From NCBI RefSeq assembly GCF_007997005.1, contig NZ_VOSL01000148.1, forward strand, positions 57,690 to 121,689: a stretch of DNA of 64,000 bases. Direction: 5' to 3'. The notes below the pieces were generated by a model. The model did not search any database. It was not told the origin of the DNA and saw only the letters and a program-made list of their open reading frames with translations. A program made the translations under genes and the position numbers. The stretch's first letter is position 1. The number at the start of each line of letters is the position of its first letter. Shown one piece after another: positions 34,012 to 42,569 of the stretch. Source of the DNA: Lujinxingia vulgaris. Its GTDB lineage: Bacteria > Myxococcota_A > Bradymonadia > Bradymonadales > Bradymonadaceae.

Positions 34012-34515
34012 TTAGAGGTAGAAACGAATATGCGCCCCGCCGGTGATGAAGAAGTACGCACCGCGGTAGATCTCAATGCCCGGGCGCAGCTCCAGAACGA
34101 TGTCGATCGGCACCGAGGGGAAGATAAACTCCAGACCCGCCACGCCGTGCGCAAAGGCACTCAAGCGGCCGGAGCCCCACGTGGCCACCGCGCCACCGAA
34201 ACCCAGGTTCCAGGCCAAAACCAGCGGGTCTGCCTGCACCAGCGCGTCCTGGTTGAAGAGCAGGTCGACGCTCGCCCCGAACCCGCCGTAACGATCATAT
34301 CGGCTGTAGCCGTAACCCCAGCGCGAACCGATGACGCCCTGAATCGCCGTATTGCCCTGGAAGGCTTTGAGCGAGATACCCGATACGGCCGTGCCATTAC
34401 CCAGACCAATACCAAATCCACCCGGGATGCGACCGCCGCCTTCCTGCGCCATCGCCGGCGTCGAGAGCAGCGCCAGGGCGAACATCAACACACCGATCAA
34501 CGTCAACTTCTTCAT
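34012..34515 (-). CDS. Small exported outer-membrane-like protein
   Basis: 167 residues. A standard signal peptide is cut after STPAMA (~23). The mature part is Gly- and aromatic-rich with alternating strands (GFGIGLGNGTAVSGISLKA, ASVDLLFNQDALVQADPLV, GAYFFITGGAHIRFYL) and ends in a Phe-Tyr-Leu, close to the terminal aromatic signal of outer-membrane barrels. It is probably a small beta-barrel or barrel-like periplasmic protein. GGAGG 7 bases before the ATG is a strong ribosome binding site. No family recognised and no operon partner; its terminator lies at 33909-33953. Confidence 0.75.
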   Translation of the reverse strand: MKKLTLIGVLMFALALLSTPAMAQEGGGRIPGGFGIGLGNGTAVSGISLKAFQGNTAIQGVIGSRWGYGYSRYDRYGGFGASVDLLFNQDALVQADPLVLAWNLGFGGAVATWGSGRLSAFAHGVAGLEFIFPSVPIDIVLELRPGIEIYRGAYFFITGGAHIRFYL

Positions 34516-34614
34516 TCAGCAACCTCCATGGTCATTCGAAACATACGTCTTCGGAGCGCTCGTCATCCTCCTGAGCACTCTCCGAAGAGATATCACCCCC
34601 TGAATTTAGTCAAC

Positions 34615-35313
34615 TCAATCCTTTGTAACGTCGCGTGCGCCCTCGCCCTGCACGCGCGCGCCTGAGCCCTGCTGCATCTCTACAGGCTCCAGCCCCTCAT
34701 AGCGCCTGGCCGCATAGATCAGCGCCTCCTCGAGCCCGCGCTCGCTGGTGGCATCATCGGCCCGAGGGATGCGCCAGCTGGCGCGCAATCCCCAGAACTT
34801 AAAGGGCTCCACATCCACCGTCGATGACGTCACCCCTGGCCACTCCACCGCCGAGGTAAAGGGCTCACAGGGCTGGCCAGCCTCGCGCAGCCTGCGCGCC
34901 TGCCAAGTGTGCGACATGATAATCGGCCCGCTACGCCCCACCGCCACAATGTAGGTCTGCGTCCACTCTCGCCGCTGATCCACAAGCCCGGCGACGCGCC
35001 CCGACGCCTCCTTATACACATCGAACACAAGCGGCGAGTCCAACCCCAAAAGCTCGCCATCAAGGCGCAGCGTCTCCCCGAGTCCGTCCAGGGCTTCAAG
35101 CGCGTAATCCCCGGTCGACATCGCCCGGTCCAGCTTGCGCGCTGCGCTGCGCGCGTAGCTCTCCATGAAAAGATCGCAGCTGCTGCGCTCCTCGACCGCA
35201 GGCTCGGCCTGCGCGCGGGCCTCGTCGCCTGCCCACACCATGACCAGCACAAGCGCCACCACGCATGAAGCAGCCCCCACCCGAGCGCTCTTTTGTTTCG
35301 TGCCACCTGCCAT
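34615..35313 (-). CDS. Exported protein of unknown function
   Basis: 232 residues from ATG 35313, supported by AGGAAGG; the open frame extends 102 residues upstream without family-like sequence. Basic N-terminus, then a hydrophobic segment (VGAASCVVALVLVMVWAG) and an ARAQA cleavage-like site, so export is likely. The mature part is mixed charge with a helical first half (SCDLFMESYARSAARKLDRAM) and a later strand region (TQTYIVAVGRSGPIIMSHTWQA). Two cysteines may form a disulfide. I do not recognise a family. Divergent from the Fic-like gene across about 300 bases. Confidence 0.65.
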   Translation of the reverse strand: MAGGTKQKSARVGAASCVVALVLVMVWAGDEARAQAEPAVEERSSCDLFMESYARSAARKLDRAMSTGDYALEALDGLGETLRLDGELLGLDSPLVFDVYKEASGRVAGLVDQRREWTQTYIVAVGRSGPIIMSHTWQARRLREAGQPCEPFTSAVEWPGVTSSTVDVEPFKFWGLRASWRIPRADDATSERGLEEALIYAARRYEGLEPVEMQQGSGARVQGEGARDVTKD

Positions 35314-35617
35314 CTTGACCTTCCTGCCTTCGACCACCGGGCCCAACGCCCCCGTCAGGGGTAAACCTAGCACACCCTCAGACGTCATCCCATCAACGCC
35401 CCTCCCCTCGTCGTTCAAGACGTTGACCTCTCCCCTTATATTCGCTCCGGCGGGCCGTGCCGAAAAAAACATCCGAAAACTTTTGATCTGCGACGACCGC
35501 CCCGCTAGGCTTGTGTGCAGGTTGGTTGGTCCCTCGTGGGCCAGACCGATGTTCATCCCGGGAGCGCTCTGGAGTGTTGGGGAACACCCGCCGCCGCGAT
35601 GAACACCGGAGGCACGC
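35314..35617. promoter_or_regulatory. Divergent promoter region before the Fic-like gene
   Basis: 304 bases between divergent genes. TTGATC at 35483-35488, a 17-base spacer and TAGGCT at 35506-35511 form a sigma70-like pair on the plus strand, about 105 bases before the Fic-like start. The spacing is ideal but both boxes are imperfect. Confidence 0.4.
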
Positions 35618-36361
35618 ATGAACCTGACCTACCTGGAAGTCGACCACCAACGGTCGATCTATAACGCCATGCCCGACGAGCTGCGCGCGACGTTTATGGA
35701 GCGCCTCAAGCTGTGCTGGCTTTATCACGATCACGCCCTCGAAGGCGTCGTGCTCTCGTCCGAGGAGATCTCCCGGGCGCTGGAGCGCATGCCCTGCCGC
35801 ACCCACTGCGAGAGCGTCACGCAGCACGGCCTGCGCGCCCTCTACGACGCCATCGATTTTATTCACGCCAGCGCCGAGCGCGGCGATGAGCTCAGCGTCG
35901 ACTGGCTGCGCGAGCTTCACCAGATGCTCTGCATGCCCGGCGACGACGCCGGCGGCCGCTACCGCAAACGCGACACCTCGCCGGGCGTCTATCACCTGAC
36001 CGTGGCACCGGCGAGTAGCATCTCGTACCACTTCCATAAGTTTATGGATGTGTATGAGGAGGAGCTGCGCGCGCTGCACCCCATCCGCCAGGCCGCCCTG
36101 GCCCACTGGGAGTTCATGCGCGTCTTTCCCTTCGATGAGCGCACCGGCATCGTCGGCCGCCTGATGCTCAACTTCCTGCTGATCAAACACCGCTTTCCGC
36201 CGGCGATTGTGCACGGCTGCGATCGTCACACCTACTTCGCCGCGCTCAACGGCCATCGCAACGACATGGTCCCGGTGACCATCGACGCGATCCGCGCCAC
36301 GCTTCAGGCCGCAAAGACCTTTCAGCGCCAGGCCCAGCCCGCCCACCAGATGGCCCTCTGA
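35618..36361 (+). CDS. Fic-fold protein with degenerate catalytic motif
   Basis: 247 residues, start supported by GGAGG. The fold and order of a Fic protein are recognisable: an N-terminal EGVVLSSEEI helix like the inhibitory/EGN segment, LYDAIDFIHASAERGDELSVDWLRELHQML, then the Fic core AHWEFMRVFPFDERTGIVGRL around residues 167-186. The canonical motif is HPFxDGNGRxxR. Here the catalytic His is Phe, Asp is Glu, Gly-Asn are Arg-Thr, and the first Arg is Ile; only PF, one Gly and the last Arg remain. Fic enzymes transfer AMP or other phosphate groups; this one probably cannot do so by the usual mechanism. No antitoxin gene is adjacent. A scaffold, regulatory or altered-chemistry role is possible. 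Confidence 0.75.
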   Translation: MNLTYLEVDHQRSIYNAMPDELRATFMERLKLCWLYHDHALEGVVLSSEEISRALERMPCRTHCESVTQHGLRALYDAIDFIHASAERGDELSVDWLRELHQMLCMPGDDAGGRYRKRDTSPGVYHLTVAPASSISYHFHKFMDVYEEELRALHPIRQAALAHWEFMRVFPFDERTGIVGRLMLNFLLIKHRFPPAIVHGCDRHTYFAALNGHRNDMVPVTIDAIRATLQAAKTFQRQAQPAHQMAL

Positions 36362-36431
36362 GCCCGAGCGGCCTCCGCTCCCGCCATAGCCTCACCCGCA
36401 CGGTGAACACCCTCTGAACACCCCATGAACA

Positions 36432-36460
36432 CCCCCCGGACACCCGGGGGGTTCTTTATT
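36432..36460 (+). terminator. Rho-independent terminator of the Fic-like gene
   Basis: CCCCCCGG (36432-36439) pairs with CCGGGGGG (36444-36451), loop ACAC, followed by TTCTTTATTT. It lies 70 bases after the stop codon. Confidence 0.85.
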
Positions 36461-36820
36461 TGCCAAACCCTGCGGCTTGACCTTCCCTCAAGGGTGCTCA
36501 AAACCTATTCAGCACCGGTTGAGCAGCGACCTTTTTCGTCACACGGGGAAGAAGGCTGACTCACCATCCGTTGACAAGGGCGGAGTTGACAGAGTTGAAG
36601 CGCACGTTAAGGTTGCGCGGCGCTCTGCCCGGCCGCACGCGCCGGGATGTTCAACGCCTCCGGCTACGCTGCCGCACGTCAGGCAGTTCAGCGGAGTCGA
36701 TTGTCGCCTAAAGAAGATGTGGCCTTGCGCTCGGACGCCGGGCCCATCGTCGACAATCGGTGTGTATTACGGGTGGTCTCATGGAGAGGCCGCGACGATC
36801 ACGCGCGATGGGAGTAATCG
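36461..36820 (+). promoter_or_regulatory. Long leader region before ribA
   Basis: 360 bases without a supported gene. TTGACA occurs twice, at 36571-36576 and 36586-36591, without a convincing -10 box. Further down, the 9-bp inverted repeat 36698-36706 / 36751-36759 encloses a 44-base GC-rich segment and could fold in the transcript. I searched for the FMN-riboswitch consensus, which often precedes riboflavin genes, and do not see it. Confidence 0.4.
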
Positions 36821-37477
36821 ATGTCTATCAAGTTAAAAAGCGCCGCCAACTTTGTTCAGCCCCCCAATCCTTCGGCCAATGACACCTTGAACGTGCACGT
36901 CGAACATTTCGCCACCGCCGAGCTCCCCACCCGCTACGGGAAGTTCCGCATCGTGGCCTTCAAAAACGACGTCGACGGCAAGGACCACATCGCGGTCGTT
37001 CAGGGCGAGGTGGCCGGCAAGCGTGGTGTGCTCACCCGCATCCACAGCGAGTGCCTCACCGGGGACGTCTTCGGCAGCCTCAAGTGTGACTGCGGCCCGC
37101 AGCTCAACGCCGCGCTCGAAGAGATCGCCGAGCAAGATGCCGGCATCATCCTCTACATGCGCCAGGAGGGCCGCGGCATCGGGCTGGCCAACAAGATCAA
37201 GGCCTACAGCCTCCAGGATCAGGGCATGGACACCGTTGAGGCCAACGAGCATTTGGGCTTCGACGACGATCTTCGCGATTACAGCATCTCGGCCAAAATG
37301 CTCGAGATCCTGGGCGTGGAGAGCATCGTCCTGATGACCAACAACCCCTCCAAGGTCGATGGTCTCGAAGACGCGGGCATCGTCATCGACGAGCGCCGCC
37401 CCATCAAGACCATCCCCAACCCGCACAACTACAACTACCTGGAGACCAAGCGCATTAAGAGCGGCCACCTGCTCTAA
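36821..37477 (+). CDS. ribA: GTP cyclohydrolase II
   Basis: 218 residues, a stand-alone RibA without the DHBP-synthase half of RibBA. Zinc-binding cysteines lie in HSECLTGDVFGSLKCDCGPQL; RQEGRGIGLANKIKAY and DTVEANEHLGFDDDLRDY are the nucleotide-binding and catalytic blocks, and NNPSKVDGLEDAGI follows. It opens GTP to 2,5-diamino-6-ribosylamino-4-pyrimidinone 5'-phosphate, formate and pyrophosphate, the first step of riboflavin synthesis. GGGAG precedes the ATG. No other rib gene is near, and a hairpin with T-run follows, so the gene is probably monocistronic. Confidence 0.95.
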   Translation: MSIKLKSAANFVQPPNPSANDTLNVHVEHFATAELPTRYGKFRIVAFKNDVDGKDHIAVVQGEVAGKRGVLTRIHSECLTGDVFGSLKCDCGPQLNAALEEIAEQDAGIILYMRQEGRGIGLANKIKAYSLQDQGMDTVEANEHLGFDDDLRDYSISAKMLEILGVESIVLMTNNPSKVDGLEDAGIVIDERRPIKTIPNPHNYNYLETKRIKSGHLL

Positions 37478-37532
37478 GCTGCTCGCTTGAGCTCCCACAG
37501 ACTTGCCGCAGGCGCGGCGGTGTCTAAAGATT

Positions 37533-37570
37533 GCCCCACTCGCACTCACTGCGGTCGGGGCTTTTCTTTT
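37533..37570 (+). terminator. Probable rho-independent terminator of ribA
   Basis: GCCCC (37533-37537) pairs with GGGGC (37557-37561), with a second short CGCA/TGCG pairing inside, followed by TTTTCTTTT. Interrupted stem. Confidence 0.6.
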
Positions 37571-37622
37571 GTCTGCGGCCTGCGCTTATGGCTTCACTGT
37601 TTGCATGGAAGGATCTCTGCTT

Positions 37623-39782
37623 ATGGCTTCCTCCTCCACCTCTTATGTGCGCCATCACATCGAAGACGGCCTGGCGCACGTCGAGATCGACGTCGACGGA
37701 CAGTCGGTTAATACCCTCTCCACCCCGATGATCGAGCGTTTTGAAGCGCTCCTCGACGAGCTCGAGACAAGCTCGGACGTCGAGGGGGTGATCATCACCA
37801 GCGCCAAGACCGACAACTTCGTGGCCGGCTTCGACATCGAGGAGCTGCAGGGCTACGAGCACGACCCGGACGCGCTGCGCGCCCTGGTCAAACGCGGCCA
37901 GGCGCTGATGGCCCGGCTTGAAGCGCTGCGTGTGCCGGTGGTGGCTGCCATCGACGGCAGCTGCCTGGGCGGAGGGCTGGAGCTTGCGCTGGCCTGCGAT
38001 GCGCGCATCACCACCGAGAACCCCCGCAGCGTCTTCGGGCTGCCGGAGGTCATGCTGGGGCTTATCCCGGGCGGTGGGGGCACCCAGCGCTTGCCCCGCC
38101 TCATCGATCTCTCCCAGGCCCTCGATCTGATCCTCACCGGTCGCCAGATCAACGCCCGCAAAGCCCTGAAAATCGGGCTGGTCGACGATGTGGTCCACCC
38201 GGGCATCCTGCTCGAGGTGGCCCGCGAAAAGGTCCGCAAGCTCGCAACTGAACCCGGGGCTGGCCCGAGCCTCGGCGACAACCTTGAGGAAGCCTTCAAC
38301 GACCCGGTCAAGCTGGCCGCACGCACCCCGGCCCGACGGCTCATCTTCAGCCGCGCCCGGGAGCAGGTCCTCAAGGAGAGCGGCGGCAACTACCCCGCGC
38401 CTCTCAAAGCCCTCGATGTCATTGAGACCGGCTTCTCCGAGGGCTTTGAGGCCGGCCTGCGCGCCGAGGGCGAAGCCTTCACCGAGCTTGTGCGATCGCC
38501 CGAAGCAAGAAACCTCATGAACATCTTTTTCATGCGCCAGGAGGTCAACAAAGACCGCGTGGTCGACGGACGCGTCAAACCTCGCGAGATCACGCGTCTG
38601 GGCGTGATCGGCGCTGGCCTGATGGGCGCGGGCATCGCCCAGGTGGCCGCCTACAACGGCACCAACGTGCGTCTCAAAGACGCCAGCGCCCCGGGGCTGG
38701 GCTGGGGCATGAACTACATCGATGACCTGCTCAAAAAAGCCGCGCGCCGCAAAAAGATCAGCGAGGCCCAGGCCGACATCGCCCTGGGGCGCGTCGCCCC
38801 CACCCTCACCTACGAAGGACTTGAGCGCTGCGAGATCGTGATCGAGGCGGTCTTTGAAAACAAAGAGCTCAAGCAGTCGATCCTCGCGGAGCTCGAAGCC
38901 CTGGGAAACGCCGACCAGATCGTTGCCAGCAACACCTCGACCATCCCGATCAAAACGATCGCAAAGAAGAGCAAACGTCCCGAAAACGTGCTGGGCATGC
39001 ACTTCTTTAGCCCCGTGCACAAGATGCCCCTGCTCGAGATCATTCGCACCGAGAAGACCTCGCCAAAAGCCCTGGCCACCGCCCTGGCGTACGGCCGCGA
39101 GCTGGGGAAGACCTGCATCGTGGTCGACGACGGCCCGGGCTTCTTCACCAGCCGCGTCATCGGCGCCTACATCAATGAGGCCGGCTGGATCTTGCAGGAG
39201 GGCGGTAGGATCGACGAGATCGACGCCGCCATGCGCAGCTTCGGTTTCCCCGTGGGCCCGCTCAAGCTCGTCGATGAGGTGGGCATGGACGTGGCATTAA
39301 AGGCGGCCGGCGTGCTTCAGGAGGCGTTTCAAGAGCGCTGGGACGCCCCCGAAGGCCTGCGCATCCTGGCCGAGCAGGGGCGCAAGGGTCGCAAAAACAA
39401 ACGCGGCTTCTACGACTACGCCTCCGGCGACTCCCGAGCCCCCGACACCACCGTCTACGAGGCGCTGCCCGGCGGCGCGACGCGCCGCCACATCGACGCC
39501 GAGACGATCACACGACGTTGCTGGCTGGCGATGCTCAACGAATGCGCCTACGCCCTGGACGAGGGCATCATCCGCTCACCGCGTGACGGCGACATCGGCG
39601 TGATCTTCGGGCTGGGCTTCCCTCCCTTCCGCGGTGGCATCTTCCGCCACGCCGATGAGGTGGGCCTGGGGTGGGTCGTCGACACCCTGCACACCCTGGC
39701 CGGCCAGCATGGCGAGCGACTTCGCCCGGCCCCGATTCTTGAGCGCATGGCCGAGAAGGGGGAGCGCTTCTACAACGCCTGA
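37623..39782 (+). CDS. fadJ: Fatty-acid oxidation multifunctional enzyme, alpha subunit (FadJ type)
   Basis: 719 residues from ATG 37623, with GGAAGG upstream. Residues ~1-200 are an enoyl-CoA hydratase/isomerase: GFDIEELQG, GSCLGGGLELALACDARI and GLPEVMLGLIPGGGGTQRL. Residues ~320-500 are the NAD-binding part of 3-hydroxyacyl-CoA dehydrogenase (GVIGAGLMGAGIAQVAA), with MHFFSPVHKMPLLEII carrying the catalytic His. Two C-terminal helical domains follow (NEAGWILQEGGRIDEID, GFGLPP-like FGLGFPPFRGGIF). Together they hydrate enoyl-CoA and oxidise 3-hydroxyacyl-CoA. The thiolase gene follows after 70 bases, the classic fadJI order. I name it FadJ by architecture; FadB is possible but usually has a different operon. 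Confidence 0.9.
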   Translation: MASSSTSYVRHHIEDGLAHVEIDVDGQSVNTLSTPMIERFEALLDELETSSDVEGVIITSAKTDNFVAGFDIEELQGYEHDPDALRALVKRGQALMARLEALRVPVVAAIDGSCLGGGLELALACDARITTENPRSVFGLPEVMLGLIPGGGGTQRLPRLIDLSQALDLILTGRQINARKALKIGLVDDVVHPGILLEVAREKVRKLATEPGAGPSLGDNLEEAFNDPVKLAARTPARRLIFSRAREQVLKESGGNYPAPLKALDVIETGFSEGFEAGLRAEGEAFTELVRSPEARNLMNIFFMRQEVNKDRVVDGRVKPREITRLGVIGAGLMGAGIAQVAAYNGTNVRLKDASAPGLGWGMNYIDDLLKKAARRKKISEAQADIALGRVAPTLTYEGLERCEIVIEAVFENKELKQSILAELEALGNADQIVASNTSTIPIKTIAKKSKRPENVLGMHFFSPVHKMPLLEIIRTEKTSPKALATALAYGRELGKTCIVVDDGPGFFTSRVIGAYINEAGWILQEGGRIDEIDAAMRSFGFPVGPLKLVDEVGMDVALKAAGVLQEAFQERWDAPEGLRILAEQGRKGRKNKRGFYDYASGDSRAPDTTVYEALPGGATRRHIDAETITRRCWLAMLNECAYALDEGIIRSPRDGDIGVIFGLGFPPFRGGIFRHADEVGLGWVVDTLHTLAGQHGERLRPAPILERMAEKGERFYNA

Positions 39783-39852
39783 AGACGCGCATGATCCCAC
39801 CCCATCCGGCAACGCCAACAACGCTGACTCTGAAGATCAACGAGCCCTCATT

Positions 39853-41169
39853 ATGGCAAAACGTAACTCCAACTCCTCGGCCGCGCTCGGCGGCAACGAT
39901 CGCGTCGCGATCGTCGCCGGCGTACGCACCCCCTTCGCCCGCGCCTGGACGGCCTTCAAACACTGGAACGAGGCCGACCTGGGTCGCGCGGTGGCCAACG
40001 AGCTCCTCAACCGCGTCGACATCGACCCCGAGCTCATCGACGAGCTGATCTTTGGCTGCGTCTCCGCGCCGATGGACGGCCCCAACGTCGGTCGGGAGGT
40101 CGTGCTGCGCAGCCAGCTCCCCAAACACATCCCCGCGTCGACCGTGCAGATGTACTGCGCGTCGAGCGCCTACGCCGCCGTTCAGGGCATCAACGCGCTT
40201 CTGTTGGGAACCTCCGAGGTCGTGATCGCCGGCGGGGTCGAGTCGATGAGTTCGGCTCGCGCGCGCTTCAGCCTGGGTTTGAGCCACGCACTGCAGGATG
40301 TCTCCAAGGCACGCAACATCCAGGATCGCCTCAAAGCGCTCTCGCAAATCAAAGCCGGCGACCTGCTCCCCGAGCAGCCCGCCATCGAAGAGCCCACCAC
40401 CGGCAAGTCGATGGGCGAGTCGGCCGAAGACATGGCGAAGCAATACGGCATCGGTCGCCAGGAGCAGGATGAATACGCCGAGCTCACCCACCACCGCGCC
40501 GCTGCGGCCTATGAGGCGGGCCACTTCCCCGAGGTCATGCAGGTCTTGCATGGCGAGGACTTCGACCAGGTCATTGAGCGCGACAACAACGTGCGCGCCG
40601 ACACCACCGTCGAGCGCATGGCGCGCCTCAAGCCGGTCTTCGATCGACGCCACGGCACCGTCACCGCCGCCAACGCCTCACCGCTCACCGATGGTGCCTC
40701 AGCGGTGCTCCTGATGCGTGAGAGCCGCGCCAAAAAGCTCGGCCTCACGCCGATGGCCTTCGTGCGCTCCTACGCTCAGGTGGGCATCGATATCCAGCGC
40801 CACAACCTCTTGCTTGGCCCCACCCTGGCCACCCCCATCGCCTTTGAGCGCGCGGGCGTCTCGCTCAACGACATGGATCTGGTGGAGATGCACGAGGCCT
40901 TCGCCGCGCAGGTTTTGGCCAACATCAAGATCTGGAAAGATAAAGCGCTCTGCGAGCGTCTGGGCCTCGACGAGGCCATTGGCGAGGTCGATATGGACAC
41001 CTTCAACGTCCACGGCGGCTCGGTCGCGCTCGGCCACCCCTTCGGTGCTACCGGCACTCGCATCATCACCCAGCTCGCCGGCGAGCTGCAGCGCCGCGAC
41101 AAAAACCTGGGGCTTCTGACGATGTGCGCCGCCGGCGGACTGGGGCTGAGCATGGTCCTGGAGCGCTGA
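39853..41169 (+). CDS. fadI: Acetyl-CoA C-acyltransferase (3-ketoacyl-CoA thiolase), FadI type
   Basis: 438 residues from ATG 39853. Active-site cysteine lies in MYCASSAYAA (canonical NxxCASGxxA), the second Cys in TMCAAGGLGLSM, and the histidines in VHGGSVALGHPFGATGTR and VEMHEAFAAQ. The length and the extra loop (AIEEPTTGKSMGESAEDMAK) match FadI/mitochondrial trifunctional beta rather than the shorter FadA. It cleaves 3-ketoacyl-CoA with CoA to acetyl-CoA and a shortened acyl-CoA. It is the second gene of the beta-oxidation operon. The ribosome binding site is weak. The open frame begins upstream inside the alpha-subunit gene, but homology starts at RVAIVAGVRTPFAR. Confidence 0.92.
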   Translation: MAKRNSNSSAALGGNDRVAIVAGVRTPFARAWTAFKHWNEADLGRAVANELLNRVDIDPELIDELIFGCVSAPMDGPNVGREVVLRSQLPKHIPASTVQMYCASSAYAAVQGINALLLGTSEVVIAGGVESMSSARARFSLGLSHALQDVSKARNIQDRLKALSQIKAGDLLPEQPAIEEPTTGKSMGESAEDMAKQYGIGRQEQDEYAELTHHRAAAAYEAGHFPEVMQVLHGEDFDQVIERDNNVRADTTVERMARLKPVFDRRHGTVTAANASPLTDGASAVLLMRESRAKKLGLTPMAFVRSYAQVGIDIQRHNLLLGPTLATPIAFERAGVSLNDMDLVEMHEAFAAQVLANIKIWKDKALCERLGLDEAIGEVDMDTFNVHGGSVALGHPFGATGTRIITQLAGELQRRDKNLGLLTMCAAGGLGLSMVLER

Positions 41170-41179
41170 AGCTCGACCA

Positions 41180-41220
41180 GGCGCTGAGCCGCGCCCCACC
41201 TGCCTCAGCGGCTCAGCGCC
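41180..41220. terminator. Perfect 13-bp hairpin across the end of the kmo gene
   Basis: 41180-41192 pairs perfectly with 41208-41220 (loop 15). No T-tract. It lies 10 bases after fadI and covers the stop codon of the convergent kmo gene. Confidence 0.5.
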
Positions 41221-42569
41221 ACGAGCATCGCCAGCATCACTAGCCCCAGAAGCACCACCGCTGCGATAAGCCCCATCGTCAACATGCGATCCTGGCGCGC
41301 GGCCCGAGCGCGGGCCTCGGCGTAAGGGATCGTGCTGAAGGTGACCATCGAGTAGAGCGGGATCCACCAGGTCGGAAAGAGCCGGTGGAGCACCCGTTCG
41401 ATCTTCTTGCGAAACACGAAGTAGGGGGAGGCCACCGCCGAGCGCATCTCATAGTAGTTGTAGAGGGCCAGGTGCCCGATGGCGTCGGCGTCGGCTTTAC
41501 GCTCCTCGCTAAACGCGGCGATGGCGCGGCCAAAATCGTCGCCCTCGCGATCGAGCAGCGCGTTGAGCACCGTGCAGTCCTCGAAGGCCGCGTTCATCCC
41601 CTGCCCGTAAAAAGGCACCACCGCGTGCGCGGCATCCCCCAGGATCATCACCCGTTCGCCATGGTGGTATGGCGAGCAACGGATGGTCACAAGGCTACCG
41701 GTGGGGTTCTCAAAGAAGTCGTCGGTGAGGGTGGGCATCAACGCGTGGGCGTCGGGGAACTCGCGCCGAAAAAACGCATCCACGTCCGCCGGGGTCTTCA
41801 GCGCCTCAAAACTCGCCGCGCCTCCCTCAAAGGCCATAAAGAGCGTGACGGTGAAGGTCGCGTCGAGGTTCGGGAGCGCGATGAGCATAAAGTCATGGCG
41901 CGGCCAGATATGCAGCGCGTTCTTCTCCATTAAAAACTCGCCACCAGGACCGGCCGGGATGGAGAGCTCTTTATAACCGTGGGTCAGGTAGGCCTGCTCG
42001 TAGTTGTAGCGTCCGGAACGTTGCAGCCGCTGGCGCACCGCCGAGTAAGCGCCGTCGGCACCGATGAGCAAAGAGGCTTCGCGCGCGACGCGCTCCCCGC
42101 TCTTGCGATCTTCGAAGTGGGCCACGCCCTCATCGAGCTCCACATCGACGCAGGGCTTTTCAAAATGAAAGCGCACCCGCTCGTGGGCCTCGGCGGTGTT
42201 CATCAAAAGCTCATTGAGCCCCTGGCGGCTGATGGAGTTAATGAACTGATCGGCGCGCCCGTATGGCTGCAGATGCGGCTCGCCCTCCACCGGGTGAATC
42301 ATCCGCCCGCGCATCGGGATGCACATCTCGCGGACCTGCTCCTCCAACCCGACTCCGGCCAGAGCGGTGAGCCCGCGGGTGGAGAGCGCCAGGTTGATCG
42401 AGCGCCCCCCGTCGACCTGACGCACCCGCATGTCGGGACGCCCCTCAAAGACCTCGACGCTGTGCCCGCGCTGCGCCATATAAATGGCCATCAACGAGCC
42501 GGCCAGCCCGGCGCCGACCACCACGCAGGGAGGCTCACCGGAGGAGGGGTACGCCTGAACTTCACTCAT
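41205..42569 (-). CDS. kmo: Kynurenine 3-monooxygenase
   Basis: 454 residues. FAD-binding GxGxxG in VVGAGLAGSLMAIYMAQRG, DGGRSINLALSTRGL, LLIGADGAYSAVR (DG motif) and RVMILGDAAHAVVPFYGQGMNAAFEDC are typical of flavoprotein hydroxylases; the ENPTGSLVTIRCSPYHH stretch fits kynurenine monooxygenases. The C-terminus has a transmembrane helix (GLIAAVVLLGLVMLAMLVAL), as in eukaryotic KMO. It hydroxylates L-kynurenine to 3-hydroxykynurenine with NADPH and oxygen, on the inner membrane. The stop of kynU abuts its ATG directly, so it is the last gene of the kynurenine operon. Length and motifs are complete. Confidence 0.92.
   Translation of the reverse strand: MSEVQAYPSSGEPPCVVVGAGLAGSLMAIYMAQRGHSVEVFEGRPDMRVRQVDGGRSINLALSTRGLTALAGVGLEEQVREMCIPMRGRMIHPVEGEPHLQPYGRADQFINSISRQGLNELLMNTAEAHERVRFHFEKPCVDVELDEGVAHFEDRKSGERVAREASLLIGADGAYSAVRQRLQRSGRYNYEQAYLTHGYKELSIPAGPGGEFLMEKNALHIWPRHDFMLIALPNLDATFTVTLFMAFEGGAASFEALKTPADVDAFFRREFPDAHALMPTLTDDFFENPTGSLVTIRCSPYHHGERVMILGDAAHAVVPFYGQGMNAAFEDCTVLNALLDREGDDFGRAIAAFSEERKADADAIGHLALYNYYEMRSAVASPYFVFRKKIERVLHRLFPTWWIPLYSMVTFSTIPYAEARARAARQDRMLTMGLIAAVVLLGLVMLAMLVALSR

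Noticed and set aside
36461..36820. FMN riboswitch before ribA
   Set aside because: The conserved RFN element blocks are not recognisable.
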